A program made the position numbers and the translations under genes. DNA of 64,000 bases. It comes from Marthasterias glacialis. Taxonomy: Eukaryota > Echinodermata > Asteroidea > Forcipulatida > Asteriidae. Below the pieces are notes generated by a model. That model was given only the letters and a program-made list of their open reading frames with translations. It made no database searches and was not told the DNA's origin. Shown here piece by piece: positions 49,701 to 55,300 of the stretch (position 1 is the stretch's first letter; every line of letters begins with the position of its first letter). Location: assembly GCA_911728455.2 (NCBI GenBank), contig OU452239.1:1992300-2056299 (forward strand), read 5' to 3'.

Positions 49701-50443
49701 ACTGACTACAGTTTGTCGTAATATATTGAGTAGTGCATGATTAAAAAACAAAATTTCCCTCTGGAAATACAACCAGTGGAACATACGGTCGGCCATTTTG
49801 CACAGTTAACAATTTGTTCTCCAAATTGCGGACCGTCTTCTGTTACGAAATTAAACAATGGATATTTAAAAAGAATCTTTCTAACCATATTCATTTCATA
49901 ACAAACGCCATTTATCGCCCAAAACGCCCAATCCGAAGGCAACGTGCCTCGTGGATATATTGCCCCTGCTTTGATCTGAACGACAACGAATGCGTTTAAA
50001 ATTTTACTCAGACTTTTGACAGATCATGTTACTTCTAAACCGCACTTTGTTTAACAAAGGTGAATCTGGCAGAGTTTCCTGGTCATCCTGACCTAGTTCT
50101 GCTGTCACTTTGACCTGTATCACACGTCTTGGTGACATAAATATTGCCTTGCCATGAGGAACGTACGGGCAAAATTGCATGATTAAGCTGAACATTATAA
50201 AGTGAATATCATTCACAATTGAAACTAATAATATTTATAATATTTATAATTGGAAGAGTGCGCTTGTTTTAGGTTGTTGTGTAAATGTTTTTTCGTTGCC
50301 GCAAACTATAGTTGTCTTATTTTGTATCCATGTTTTTCTGTTTTTTCTTCAAAGTTACACCATCAGAGAGTAATCAGAGCAAAGAAAAAGGACAGGGCCA
50401 AAAAACAAAGAAGAAAGAGACTGATGGCAAAGTAGATGTGTGA
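6183..50443 (+). CDS. Spliced gene: type I membrane protein with two Ig-like domains, mucin-like stalk and single transmembrane segment
   Basis: This is an eight-exon model built by hand: 6183-6258, 10652-11017, 18714-19046, 37404-37469, 38291-38347, 40312-40644, 49357-49470 and 50355-50443. The lengths sum to 1434 nt, or 477 codons plus stop. Every junction is GT-AG and every internal exon is phase 1 on both sides, which is typical of extracellular modular receptors. The order is signal peptide, Ig, Ig, Thr/Ser/Pro stalk, transmembrane helix, basic tail. This layout is shared by adhesion molecules and immune receptors with an Ig head on a mucin stalk (TIM and MAdCAM types in vertebrates), but similarity of layout is not orthology. 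It should act at the cell surface in adhesion or recognition; the ligand is unknown. Exons hidden in the long introns (18.4 kb between Ig2 and the stalk, 8.7 kb before the membrane exon) could have been missed. Confidence is high that one gene is present and moderate that the exon list is complete. Confidence 0.82.
6440..6910 (+). repeat. Dispersed repeat with AATAGACTGATTGCG end (copy 1)
   Basis: It begins AATAGACTGATTGCGGGACC. It shares, in inverted order, the blocks for GATGGCAAACTAC, TCTCCTCTATTGTGTG and the GGGTAAAAACGCC palindrome with 24290-24640. The right limit is uncertain. Confidence 0.55.
6965..8100 (+). mobile_element. Hairpin/tandem-core non-autonomous element A
   Basis: The header is CTAGAAATGAG, then the inverted pair TTTTTGTG/CACAAAAA, then GGTGTTCGG. 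The core has three or four diverged units of about 120 bp, each built on CTTCCGGTTTGA..GGAAGTAGAGGTCA and a stretch ending in ATCATGTTCCTAGCTCT. Then come two copies of a segment around TCATCATTCCAAAAAAGTTTCGG, and three 3' hairpins ending CCGAACACCTAA at 8100, just before T. The architecture (terminal hairpins, tandem core, no TIRs, CTAA end before T) recalls rolling-circle non-autonomous elements, and pearl-type elements described in bivalves and echinoderms. Confidence 0.65.
8586..8640 (+). repeat. GAAT microsatellite
   Basis: Imperfect GAAT/AATAAAT repeats. Confidence 0.7.
9228..9282. repeat. GGGCGTTTTTACCC palindrome
   Basis: GGGCGTTTTTACCC at the left and GGGTAAAAACGCCC at the right form a hairpin. 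Related forms occur at 6705-6740, 6868-6910, 19100-19125 and near 24605-24640. Confidence 0.65.
9596..9865 (+). repeat. Dispersed repeat (copy 1)
   Basis: It is homologous, in reverse orientation, to 19638-19906. Shared blocks include TTGTAGAATTTGCAAGACTT, TCTCTGGTACAA, AAAGCCT, TATGGAGGAC and ATCGGTCTAT. It is not coding. Confidence 0.65.
10652..11017 (+). CDS. Exon 2: first Ig-like domain
   Basis: The exon is 366 nt (122 codons), phase 1 at both ends, with acceptor TCTCCCTCCAG and donor GGTTG|GTGAGT. The peptide starts VSLSQTVTVSMEP. It carries the Ig core: cysteine in LTCGF (B strand), tryptophan in LEWKLDG (C strand), and the second cysteine in PFKCQVTF (F strand) preceded by FIISSLDM. 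A further cysteine pair in DYCLSTSDC could form an extra small disulfide loop. The last strand, ETAVLVVV, ends at the splice site. One exon equals one domain. The length of about 120 residues between junctions suits a long I-set or V-like domain. No N-glycosylation sequon is seen here apart from the unusable N-P-T. Confidence 0.88.
11270..11410 (-). repeat. Dispersed repeat related to 29400-29530
   Basis: The reverse complement of this stretch follows 29400-29530 through the TTGCCC..GGTCTT.GCCTTGGTG block and the sequence beyond. It is also GGCCAA-rich like 28640-28810. Confidence 0.5.
12210..12362 (+). pseudogene. Possible N-terminal fragment of a transposase-related gene
   Basis: An open frame from ATG reads MASNKILPRGDLSVKDLEKG, then VQNKFRWSWLEESVTVDEHE, then IQLQIILNAE and stop. 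The composition is protein-like, and the K-F-R-W-S-W-L-E segment recalls the start of BED-finger/hAT-type proteins repeated in invertebrate genomes. That recollection is uncertain. No zinc-finger cysteines or catalytic part follow, so if correct it is a broken fragment in intron 2. Confidence 0.25.
12651..12709. repeat. Two adjacent GC-rich hairpins
   Basis: CGGGGCCC-TTGAGC-GGGCCCCG (12651-12672) is followed by GCGAGCGC-TTT-GCGCTCGC (12691-12709), both perfect stems in AT-rich intron sequence. They are probably part of a repeat whose limits I cannot set. Confidence 0.6.
14615..15262. mobile_element. TIR element with repeated GTGCTAGTTCGTGAAA motif
   Basis: The left arm CGTCACTGACACCACGAACT and the right arm (inverse, near 15234-15260) match with a few changes over about 27 bp. 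Between them a GTGCTAGTTCRTGAAA motif recurs in direct orientation near 14846, 14976 and 15053, and a final copy lies in the right arm. Total length is about 650 bp, with no transposase frame. The target duplication is unclear. Confidence 0.6.
15936..15999 (+). CDS. Candidate alternative first exon with signal-peptide-like sequence
   Basis: An ATG opens MDQYKIMTAASALVFGSGLG, then L, and ends one base into a codon at a TTTAG|GTACCA donor. That gives 64 nt, ending in phase 1, exactly what exon 3 (Ig2) needs. The hydrophobic A-S-A-L-V-F stretch would serve as a signal sequence. Splicing to 18714 would give a product lacking Ig1. The donor is only moderate, and a frame read through it stays open for a short hydrophobic extension, so it could instead be chance. 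Confidence 0.3.
16430..16545 (+). repeat. GGCAGGGCGGCC-type short tandem repeat
   Basis: There are four imperfect units of about 30 bp, containing GGCAGGGCGGCC or GGGTGGGCGGC followed by AAATTTTGGG or similar. Confidence 0.6.
17920..18077 (+). repeat. Exact 68-bp tandem repeat
   Basis: Units begin ACACATGGCCGATAATTGGC at 17920, 17988 and 18056. The first two are identical over 68 bp and the third is partial. A diverged relative of the unit's second half lies near 17610-17650. Confidence 0.85.
18714..19046 (+). CDS. Exon 3: second Ig-like domain
   Basis: The exon is 333 nt (111 codons), phase 1 to phase 1, with acceptor TGTATTTTCAG and donor ACAG|GTCAGT. The peptide starts VPTSTIVMLNASSSE. 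It has the Ig core: cysteine in IVQCVVVG, tryptophan in FNWTVDG, and the second cysteine in ELICEAKN, followed by the closing strand FRQVLKVTG. The INPPATFNWTVDG and NATLSPDL stretches recall C2/I-set domains of nectin- or CADM-like adhesion proteins, but this is a family-level resemblance only. There are four N-glycosylation sequons (NAS, NWT, NST, NAT), so the domain should be heavily N-glycosylated. It is the last globular domain seen before the stalk. Confidence 0.88.
19638..19906 (-). repeat. Dispersed repeat (copy 2, inverted)
   Basis: It starts AATAGACTGATTGCGCAACC and matches the reverse complement of 9596-9865. Confidence 0.65.
19919..21131 (+). mobile_element. Hairpin/tandem-core element B (first of three in series)
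   Basis: The header is CTAGAAATTTAG plus the inverted pair GAGTTTGT/ACAAACTC, then GGTGTTCGG. The core has successive ACTTCCGGTTTCGACCGGAA-type dyads near 20095, 20230, 20380 and 20830, each followed by GTCAAATRGGGTCA. It ends with the CATTCCAAAAAA..GTTTCAAGTTCATACAAGCTT segment and runs directly into the next header, with no 3' hairpin array of its own. Confidence 0.65.
21132..22297 (+). mobile_element. Hairpin/tandem-core element C (second in series)
   Basis: It is closely similar to B over its full length (header, dyads near 21305, 21460, 21600 and 22022, tail), in the same orientation, and again runs directly into the next header. B and C form a direct duplication of about 1.2 kb. Confidence 0.65.
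22298..23990 (+). mobile_element. Hairpin/tandem-core element D (third in series) with 3' hairpin array
   Basis: The header is CTAGACATGAA plus the inverted TTTTTGTT/AACAAAAA pair, then GGTGTTCGG. It is nearer to element A than to B and C: its core uses the ATCATGTTCCTAGCTCT-type unit. It ends with seven hairpin units (23610-23990). An unrelated stretch with TACATGTA and CACACC repeats lies at 22910-23150. Confidence 0.6.
23610..23990 (+). repeat. Array of seven GTTCGG..CCGAAC hairpins
   Basis: Units of 50-65 bp each consist of an A-rich spacer, a CGAACAAAAACAA-like segment and a hairpin ending CCGAACACCTA. Stem sequence differs between units (GGGC/GCCC, GGAC/GTCC, GGACTC/GAGTCC, GGC/GCC), but pairing is largely kept. 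Confidence 0.75.
24290..24640 (-). repeat. Dispersed repeat with AATAGACYGATTGCG end (copy 2, inverted)
   Basis: The reverse complement matches 6440-6760. The end motif GGTCGCGCAATCGGTCTATT lies at about 24492-24511. Confidence 0.55.
27690..27905 (+). mobile_element. tRNA-derived SINE (copy 1)
   Basis: A B-box-like GGTTCGAGTCC at 27745-27755 is followed by the TTGTGTCCTTAAGCAAGACA block typical of deuterostome SINE cores. Further matches to 58446-58660 continue through the TTCGTTC/TTCGTCC and GTAA..GAA blocks. There is no target duplication I can fix. Confidence 0.65.
28640..28810 (+). repeat. GGCCAA-rich repeat
   Basis: It contains recurring GGGCATGCTGGCCAA / GGCCTTTGCTGGCCAA units and a final GGCCTCGGTGGCCTCGG. 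It is distantly related to 29400-29530. Confidence 0.45.
29400..29530 (+). repeat. Dispersed repeat related to 11270-11410
   Basis: It shares CACCAAGGCCAAGACCAGGGC and flanking sequence with the reverse complement of 11270-11410. Confidence 0.5.
30120..30290 (+). repeat. Dispersed repeat starting GTGGCGTAGCCAGG (partial)
   Basis: It shares GCGTAGCCAGGATTTTT, TACCATGTTTTT and GAATT..TACCTACATTTTTT blocks with 38428-38600. Only the left end is kept. Confidence 0.55.
31674..31812 (+). repeat. TTTA then TTA microsatellite with T and G tracts
   Basis: Imperfect TTTA repeats pass into about 20 uninterrupted TTA units, then T and G tracts. The low-complexity open frames here are not genes. Confidence 0.9.
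32690..33000 (+). repeat. Duplicated retroelement-tail-like unit
   Basis: Two diverged tandem units share TTTGTGGATAGGTTAAAG.AG, CTGATGAAC.G.GATAATGT, AAAGCGCCTT.ATCCA and ACTGAATTCCTAAA. The AAAGCGCCTTGATCC plus CGCGATATAAGT pattern is common in 3' tails of invertebrate retroposons. Confidence 0.5.
37404..37469 (+). CDS. Exon 4: short mucin-like stalk segment
   Basis: The exon is 66 nt (22 codons), phase 1 to phase 1, with acceptor CTAACAG and donor ACAG|GTAAAT. It reads VVTTTTSSTPPTSSAPPTSN followed by E and T. Almost every residue is Thr, Ser, Pro or Ala, as in O-glycosylated stalks, and there is one N-E-T sequon at the end. The internal repeat (TSSTPP, TSSAPP) suggests growth by slippage. 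Its first residues resemble those of the next exon (VTTTT), which suggests exon duplication. Confidence 0.72.
37470..38290 (+). other. Intron 4 (about 0.8 kb)
   Basis: This is a short intron between two related stalk exons. I see no repeat or gene in it. Its 3' end has two usable acceptors 21 bp apart (after 38269 and after 38290), both in the same reading frame. Confidence 0.55.
38291..38347 (+). CDS. Exon 5: short mucin-like stalk segment
   Basis: The exon is 57 nt (19 codons) from the ATAACAG acceptor, phase 1 to phase 1, with donor GCAG|GTACTG. It reads VTTTTMEETTKSQQTTQLA. A second acceptor with a better pyrimidine tract (TGTCTTTAG, ending at 38269) would add seven in-frame residues (ELLHDIT) and give 78 nt. 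I chose the shorter form because its start matches exon 4 (AACAG followed by V-V/T-T-T), but both may be used. The role is as part of the extended stalk. Confidence 0.62.
38428..38600. mobile_element. Small TIR-like element with G tracts
   Basis: It begins AGCGGCATAGCCAGG and ends TGGCTACGGCGTTG, imperfect inverses. The middle matches 30120-30290. It is non-coding. Confidence 0.55.
38934..39286. mobile_element. Element bounded by inverted CCCCAGCTCAACATT arms
   Basis: The left arm CTTAATGCCCCAGCTCAACA and the right arm (inverse: TTAAAGCCCCAGCTCAACAT) flank about 300 bp of unique sequence. The segment before the left arm (CAATTTCATAGAGCTGCTTAA) matches the end of the element at 46397. Confidence 0.55.
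39385..39536. mobile_element. Small inverted-repeat element
   Basis: AATGGGAGACTTTTGAGACG at the left and CGTCTAAAAGTCTCCCATT at the right. Inside, AACGGTCCTTTT and AAAAGGACCGT plus the GCATGCGC motifs extend the pairing. Total length is about 150 bp. Confidence 0.65.
39620..40190 (+). repeat. Three diverged tandem units of about 180-200 bp
   Basis: Each unit has TTC..TTCCAATCATGAATAGRGATG or similar followed by AAACAGA, and ends in TTTATTTATTTA-rich sequence, at about 39630, 39870 and 40045. Confidence 0.6.
40312..40644 (+). CDS. Exon 6: main mucin-like stalk exon with 10-residue repeats
   Basis: The exon is 333 nt (111 codons), phase 1 to phase 1, with acceptor TTGTAG and donor GAAG|GTACTT. 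It opens GGGGVTLTPGTDTTVTP, then carries about four copies of a 10-residue unit of the form TPTGTTETTV, then a Thr/Ser-rich stretch with sequons NTT, NES and NTT. It ends CTDLCIEG with two cysteines three residues apart. The composition is that of a mucin domain, densely O-glycosylated and rod-like, lifting the Ig domains off the membrane. The terminal cysteines could form a small loop or a dimer link near the membrane. The 30-nt repeats are imperfect, so copy number may vary between individuals. Confidence 0.8.
40385..40500 (+). repeat. 30-bp coding minisatellite inside the stalk exon
   Basis: There are about four imperfect 30-bp units, each coding a ten-residue T-G-T-T-E-T-T-V-T-P type block. 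Because the unit length is a multiple of three, changes in copy number keep the frame. Confidence 0.7.
43172..43213 (+). CDS. Candidate small alternative first exon (a)
   Basis: ATG followed by MFSTKVSQLMVLKL ends at a perfect G|GTGAGT donor after 14 whole codons (phase 0). It can be paired with the small exon at 43861-43891, whose end is phase 1, matching the transmembrane exon. No promoter element is evident. It could equally be a non-coding exon or chance. Confidence 0.22.
43861..43891 (+). CDS. Candidate micro-exon (b) with strong splice sites
   Basis: This 31-nt segment lies between TTTGTGTTTACAG and CG|GTGAGT, both strong sites. Following candidate exon (a) it would read IGCQGNLGKF plus one base and join exon 7 in frame. 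Inserted between exons 6 and 7 it would break the frame, so it does not belong to the main transcript. Confidence 0.25.
45040..45232 (+). repeat. Probable retroposon with ATA-repeat tail
   Basis: It includes the short hairpins GCTGAGCTTCTCAGAGCTGA and TTTCCACAGCTTGGTGGAAA and ends in about seven AAT units, a typical tail of a short retroposon. The 5' end is unknown. Confidence 0.4.
46397..46579. mobile_element. 183-bp MITE with GGGCCCAAT termini
   Basis: The left end is GGGCCCAATTTCATAGAGCT, then GCTTAAGCA. The right end is TGCTTAAGCAG and then ATTGGGCCC. It has near-complete inverted symmetry, including an internal TTGCTTAGCAA-like part. It is non-coding. Confidence 0.7.
47340..47560. repeat. 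Possible dispersed repeat with GGTAGAGC hairpin
   Basis: The perfect stem GGTAGAGC-TTTCT-GCTCTACC (47361-47381) lies beside CCCTGGGCCGTAAACGG. The style suggests a repeat, but no second copy is in the window. Confidence 0.35.
48155..48217. repeat. Perfect 63-bp palindrome
   Basis: Left arm 48155-48185 (TGACCAATCAAAGCACTGGC and on) and right arm 48187-48217 are exact inverses with a single T between them. It is followed by GGGGCGGGGCTTAATGGACC, which resembles 47620-47645. Confidence 0.92.
49357..49470 (+). CDS. Exon 7: transmembrane segment
   Basis: The exon is 114 nt (38 codons), phase 1 to phase 1, with acceptor TGTTTGTTCAG and donor GAAG|GTGAGT. It reads EEPVSLP, then a hydrophobic helix starting IWAIILIVIGALLVCGVVGG and continuing LFMW, then KYNKHTE. 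The helix of about 23 residues ends in a lysine/tyrosine/asparagine/lysine stop-transfer segment, so the N-terminus is outside the cell. The G-rich part (GVVGG) could support helix packing. One cysteine sits within the helix. This exon has a clear paralogue at 56344-56504. Confidence 0.85.
49471..50354 (+). other. Intron 7 (0.9 kb)
   Basis: This is a short intron between the membrane and tail exons, ending in the acceptor TTTTTTCTTCAAAG. No repeat or gene was recognised within it. Confidence 0.55.
50355..50443 (+). CDS. Exon 8: cytoplasmic tail and stop codon
   Basis: This is the terminal coding exon of 89 nt. It enters in phase 1 and reads VTPSESNQSKEKGQGQ, then KTKKKETDGKVDV and TGA. The tail is short, polar and lysine-rich, with no ITAM, ITIM or other tyrosine signalling motif. 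The last residues, V-D-V, fit the class II PDZ-ligand pattern (hydrophobic at 0 and -2), which is common at the ends of adhesion receptors; that role is inferred. Several Ser/Thr could be phosphorylated. Confidence 0.78.
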
Positions 50444-50945
50444 CTTCACCGGTATTCGGGTAAGGAACGGCAACGATCTACCTTCAATCAGACGCTCTGC
50501 CCCAAATCCTCTTGCTGACTTTATTGGTTATTATAAGCACGGCTTCAGAAATAAAGCACAGCTTGAGAAGTTATACCTTTCCCAAAACTGTTTAGAAAAA
50601 GTTGGTTTAAAAAAAAGGGACTTGTCTTGATGTCACCAAGATGTCTTACTGGCCCTAAGAAGTTAATGATCGCGGTATAAGTTGATCAACGTTTTAGTTT
50701 CAGTAAGTGGACATGGATAAATTTTCGTTATCTGGGATGTATTGATTGTCTTGGTATCTATATGTGGCAACACCGACATGATGTTAGTTCTCCCCATTGC
50801 TTTCTCGTTGGTAAAACTAACACTGATGTCTTAGGAAAGTATCACGAAGCAATGAATCACGAATCATTCGAAAACAAAAGTGCCCGAACAAGCCCACACT
50901 AAAGTTATATCAATACTTGTGAAATAAAGTTTACATTGTAGATTG
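50444..50945 (+). other. Probable 3' untranslated region
   Basis: The sequence continues from the stop codon without an obvious splice site. AATAAA occurs near 50551 and again at 50923-50928. The second is followed by a T/G-rich stretch (TTGTAGATTGTTTTCG) typical of a cleavage region, so I place the transcript end near 50945. Confidence 0.5.
50923..50928 (+). terminator. Polyadenylation signal AATAAA
   Basis: This is a canonical hexamer 480 bp after the stop codon, followed by GT-rich sequence. An earlier AATAAA near 50551 may give a shorter form. Confidence 0.5.
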
Positions 50946-51143
50946 TTTTCGTTAACGATATTTCACTTTTAAGTTTAAGAAATTAAAACGGCTTATTTTT
51001 GTTTTACTTCCAGATTCTTCAACATCAGTTGTCTTCAGATCACTCATGTTTGGGTATAATGGTTAAAAAGAGCTTGAACTTCACCAACTAGCAAGACCAA
51101 TCTCAACTCAGAGGTTTTTAATTCCTCGATGGTCTCTATGTAA

Positions 51144-51174
<31 letters not shown>

Positions 51175-51254
51175 TTATTATTATTGTTGTTATTATTACT
51201 TTTCTTTTTTTGCAGAAGTAAATATAATGGTTCAATGTACGTTCTGTAGCAATA
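50946..51254. other. Intergenic, T tract
   Basis: A T tract of more than 20 at about 51143-51166 is followed by TTA-rich sequence. No gene was seen. Confidence 0.5.
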
Positions 51255-51460
51255 CTGGCCCGATAGCAAGGCGGTTATTCATGATAACTGCCGTAGCTTA
51301 TAAGCGAGAGGTCGAGTATCATGTTAAGGCAATCCACCTCGCCTTAAGAGTGGATGCTCTTATCATGATACCATGATAATATCATCGAAGGTTTATAAGC
51401 GGGGAAATCATGCTTGGTTGCAAGCTGATCAACTACGGTTGCTAGGCGAACTGGTTGATG
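51255..51460 (-). mobile_element. Short element related to 56524-56699 (inverted)
   Basis: The reverse complement shares GCTTATAAACCT, ATCATGGTATCATGAT and GCATCCACTCTTA..GAGG with the copy beside the paralogous membrane exon. Confidence 0.6.
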
Positions 51461-51815
51461 GCATGGCAAAGAAATACACTCGGCGAGTTATTGTCGTGTT
51501 TTTAGACTGTTAAGTATTTAATCTCATTAAGGGCACACTGTATGCCAAACTAGTCCCCGTAGGTGCAACAATGCATTGCTTTACAACCATTCAAAGACAT
51601 TTACTTTAATACGTTTTAAAATAAGCAAAGATGTGTTTTATTAGTGTAAATTTATCCAGCACTTCATAAGAGTAAACTTCACTCAGAAAACTATTTAAAT
51701 ATAACAGACATAATCGCCGCTTGTAGTCGTTACACCTTTGCACACACACAAAAAACACACAAATTTTGTTAATGTTATGATTGTACAGTTCATGTCATTT
51801 TTTATCTCACGTTTG

Positions 51816-51984
51816 AACAAACAAACAAACAAACAAACAAACAAACAAACAAACAAACAAACAAACAAACAAACAAACAAACAAACAAACAAACAAACAA
51901 ACAAACAAACAAACAAACAAACAAACAAACAACCCAACAAACAAACAAACAAACAACCCAACAAACAAACAAACAAACAAACAG
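51816..51984 (+). repeat. AAAC microsatellite of about 170 bp
   Basis: About 40 ACAA units are interrupted twice by AACCC. Open frames of N-K-Q-T or V-C-L-F repeats here are artefacts. Confidence 0.95.
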
Positions 51985-52272
51985 ACACATGGGCCCCAAA
52001 AATTGTAAGCAAACCGTTTACACTCGTGTACAGAAAAAGTAGTTCATACTTTTCCTCGTGTGCAGATTTTATTTTATGTAAATTTTTGGAAGTATACAAA
52101 GAGGATTATCTTCAGTTAATCTGTTCTTTGCAGTTATTATTCAAGTTATCGATGGTATGGCAAAATTTGCGATTTTTGTTTACCAATTATCGTTACTTGT
52201 CAGGAAAGGACAATCGTTTGTATTTGAACGAAGTAGCATCAGTTTTAGTTTTATTTATCCATATTTGTTGAT

Positions 52273-52303
<31 letters not shown>

Positions 52304-55300
52304 TTATTATTTTATTACTATTTATAAAACTTTATTTTTATCGTAAACGATGTGTACGTCTCCCTAATTTTATCCAGATATTTTTATTGGCAAGTCTACG
52401 TCCAATCGTCTGTAAGACCTATATAAAAAAAATGTCTCTTTCCTTGTTTCCAATTTAGTCAAATAGTTACCTTTGTGCATTTTTTTGACTTTTAGATAAA
52501 ATGCTGTATACATATTGCATGTAGCAAGTACATTTTGTCAAAATTTGACAAAATGTCTGTAAATTGTGTGCGCATTTAAACCGAGTACTTATAACAACAT
52601 AGACTATACGTGCGCGGTTGACATCACTAAAAACGTGTAGTGTTTAATGTATCCAATACTGTGTTAGTTGTAAATATGGTGGTGTGGCACCTTTGTCACC
52701 AAAGACGTTCCCGATTGGAGACTTGATCCTGTTGATAAGTGTGACGTATAAACCACGCCCACTTTACAAGACGTACAAGAAGCCTAAAAACCTATGACGT
52801 CATTTGAGTGTGGCGCCCTCACGTATATGTCAAAAGGAGGTTGCTCATTGGCCCATCCTGGGCGCTGAGCGTGAAGGTCCATCGAAAAATGTAATGGGCC
52901 ATTTTTTTTCTTTGAGAATTTACGTATTTAAAAATCCTCTGACCTGTCTTTGGCTTGATTTGCAAAGACTCTAAGCCTCATTTTGTGAAATCAATTTAGT
53001 CATGAAACAAAATAACATTGAACCCTGAAATGGGGGGTTTTAGTTAACATTTCGCGTAGAGGTTTGTCAGCTTCGAAACAAGCCGGTGTACTGACGTCGA
53101 GAAAAGAACGCCACAGTAGAGATACCGAACAAAAAGCTTATCACCCAATTCAGACCGTGTCCAAATTGGCGGCTACGGCTACGGCTACGGCTTGATCGCC
53201 GCGCCATCTTGCGTTGAAGTATACAGGACGTTCTTATAGCGACACACTTAGCAACAGTCGTTGCCGGCCGTAGCCGCCTAATCGGGGCCGGCCTAGGGTA
53301 GTTGGAGTGATAACAGTCCGTCCAAGTAAAATTTTTCCTTCTTCCCGATCGGGAACAAGTTCACGATCTCATTAGCAGAATGGGTCACCAATCGAGGTAA
53401 ACGTTTTGGTGTCAAATGACATTGTGCGTGTAAATATGCCTGAGGGTGTTAAAATATATTATGCAGATTAAGCTTTGAGCGACTTGCCAAATTCGGCTTT
53501 CCTTCTGACTTGATTTAATACTTTGTGAAAAATTGTGTCAAAAAATATGGGAATTTCTCATTTTTTTAAACTAAGTTATCTTGCCAACAATCACTCTAAA
53601 TAAAATATTTTTTTGAAAGTGGTTATTTTGAAATTGTTTATGTACCTATCGTCCGTTAAGGCGTTGAAAAAACTAATATCAATTAAATTGACTATTTTTG
53701 TTCCGTCCTGTAGCGTACATTATTTATGCTTGATAGTGTAGGCTATCTGTAAATAAGATAAACAATAGTACTTTTAAAATAGTTTGTTGATTTTGATCAC
53801 ATGTTTAGGTTTATGTTTTGGTAAAGCTCCTTAATGCTCACGATTTAATGCTAACTAGAATAACTTCAGTGAAATTACATTTCAATACTTTTGACAGGTA
53901 GATTCTTAAAATAGATTCTTATAAGAAGATCTAAACTTATTAGAGTTTTCGAAAACAAAATATATTCGAGCGTGTACGAGCTCTAATTCTTCTATGAGTG
54001 TTTGCGAAATACCGGAAGCCTGCGTTGTTTTTCTTTCAGCCCCAAAATAGAACACCAAGAAACATGAAGTTGGTTACATTAATAAAGAAATGCATATTGA
54101 TAAAGTATAAACGCGTAATAATATTTAGTGCAAATCGTAATGGCGTCTAGCGGTATTCTTATATTACAACTATATCAAGAAGGCTAATCAAGTTTTATAA
54201 TGTCAGTCTTTATGCCAATCTGTAGCCCATTGATAATCACAAGATCGATCACAGCTTTAAAGGTAAAAAATAGGATTGGTAAATGTGATAGTGCAGTGTT
54301 TTTACCTCGTGTGATTCAATAATATAAAAAACTGTGCAATTTTGGCTCAATTTGTTGGTCGAGTCTGGAGAAAATATGAAAAAACCGTGCACCCTTTTCA
54401 GCATGTAAACCCATTCTCCTTTATTTATTAATTCAAACAGTAATTAATATTTATATGGAAGATTGGTACTGGTATAAGCTCCATAATCAGTAAGCTATCA
54501 GACTGATACAAATAGAAAAATAAATAAATAAGATTTAAAAAATAAAGATGAATATCAATCCTGTATTCTGCCTTAAAGAGGATTGTTTAATTGTGAATGT
54601 TTTTCACAGCGATCGATGTTTTTATTGTGCATGTATCTAAACAAAATTTTAAAAAAGTAAACAACTCTTTTGATTCCTTGTCATATGAAACTGAGTACAC
54701 AAAACCTTGAAGATTATTCTTATCGTTTGATTTTTTCGTTGTGATGTGATCAATATTTGTATTTGCAAATTATTTATATTTTACTCAGACTGCACCTGAA
54801 ATAACAGATAGACGGACACCCTGTTGAAACTGAATGGGTTAAAAACAGAACGTGTTAACTTGCCTCCAGAGTCTCGTACGCCATCAGCAGACATTTAAAA
54901 ATGTTTTGACAGGTTTTATCCGTCTATAAGTAACATTGTGTGTTTGGAATACCCAATTAGAGTATGCTTCTTAATTTGATGTGAAGTATTTTAATAAAAT
55001 GGAAAAGGCTACCTTCATTCATTCTTAGCTTACTCATTCATCATTCAAGCAGTGTTTTTATTTAGATCTTGTATAATTATTTGTAAAATACTTTGTATGG
55101 AAGCTTGCCCGCCACGCATGGTATGAGCCTTTCTTGTGAACAAATTACTGAGCAAGGTTTTCTGACAAAGTGTACGTCTTCGTGTTGACGATGGACCAGG
55201 TAAGTGCGGAACGTAAACAAACTAAGAAACAATATTGACGAGAGGGGATGATACGGCGCGCTGCCCATGGGAACGAGGTTTGGCTAACGTTAGAGAATGT

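Noticed and set aside
51738..52271. Long open frames of N-K-Q-T or V-C-L-F repeats on both strands
   Set aside because: They are translations of the AAAC microsatellite, open only because the repeat lacks stop codons.
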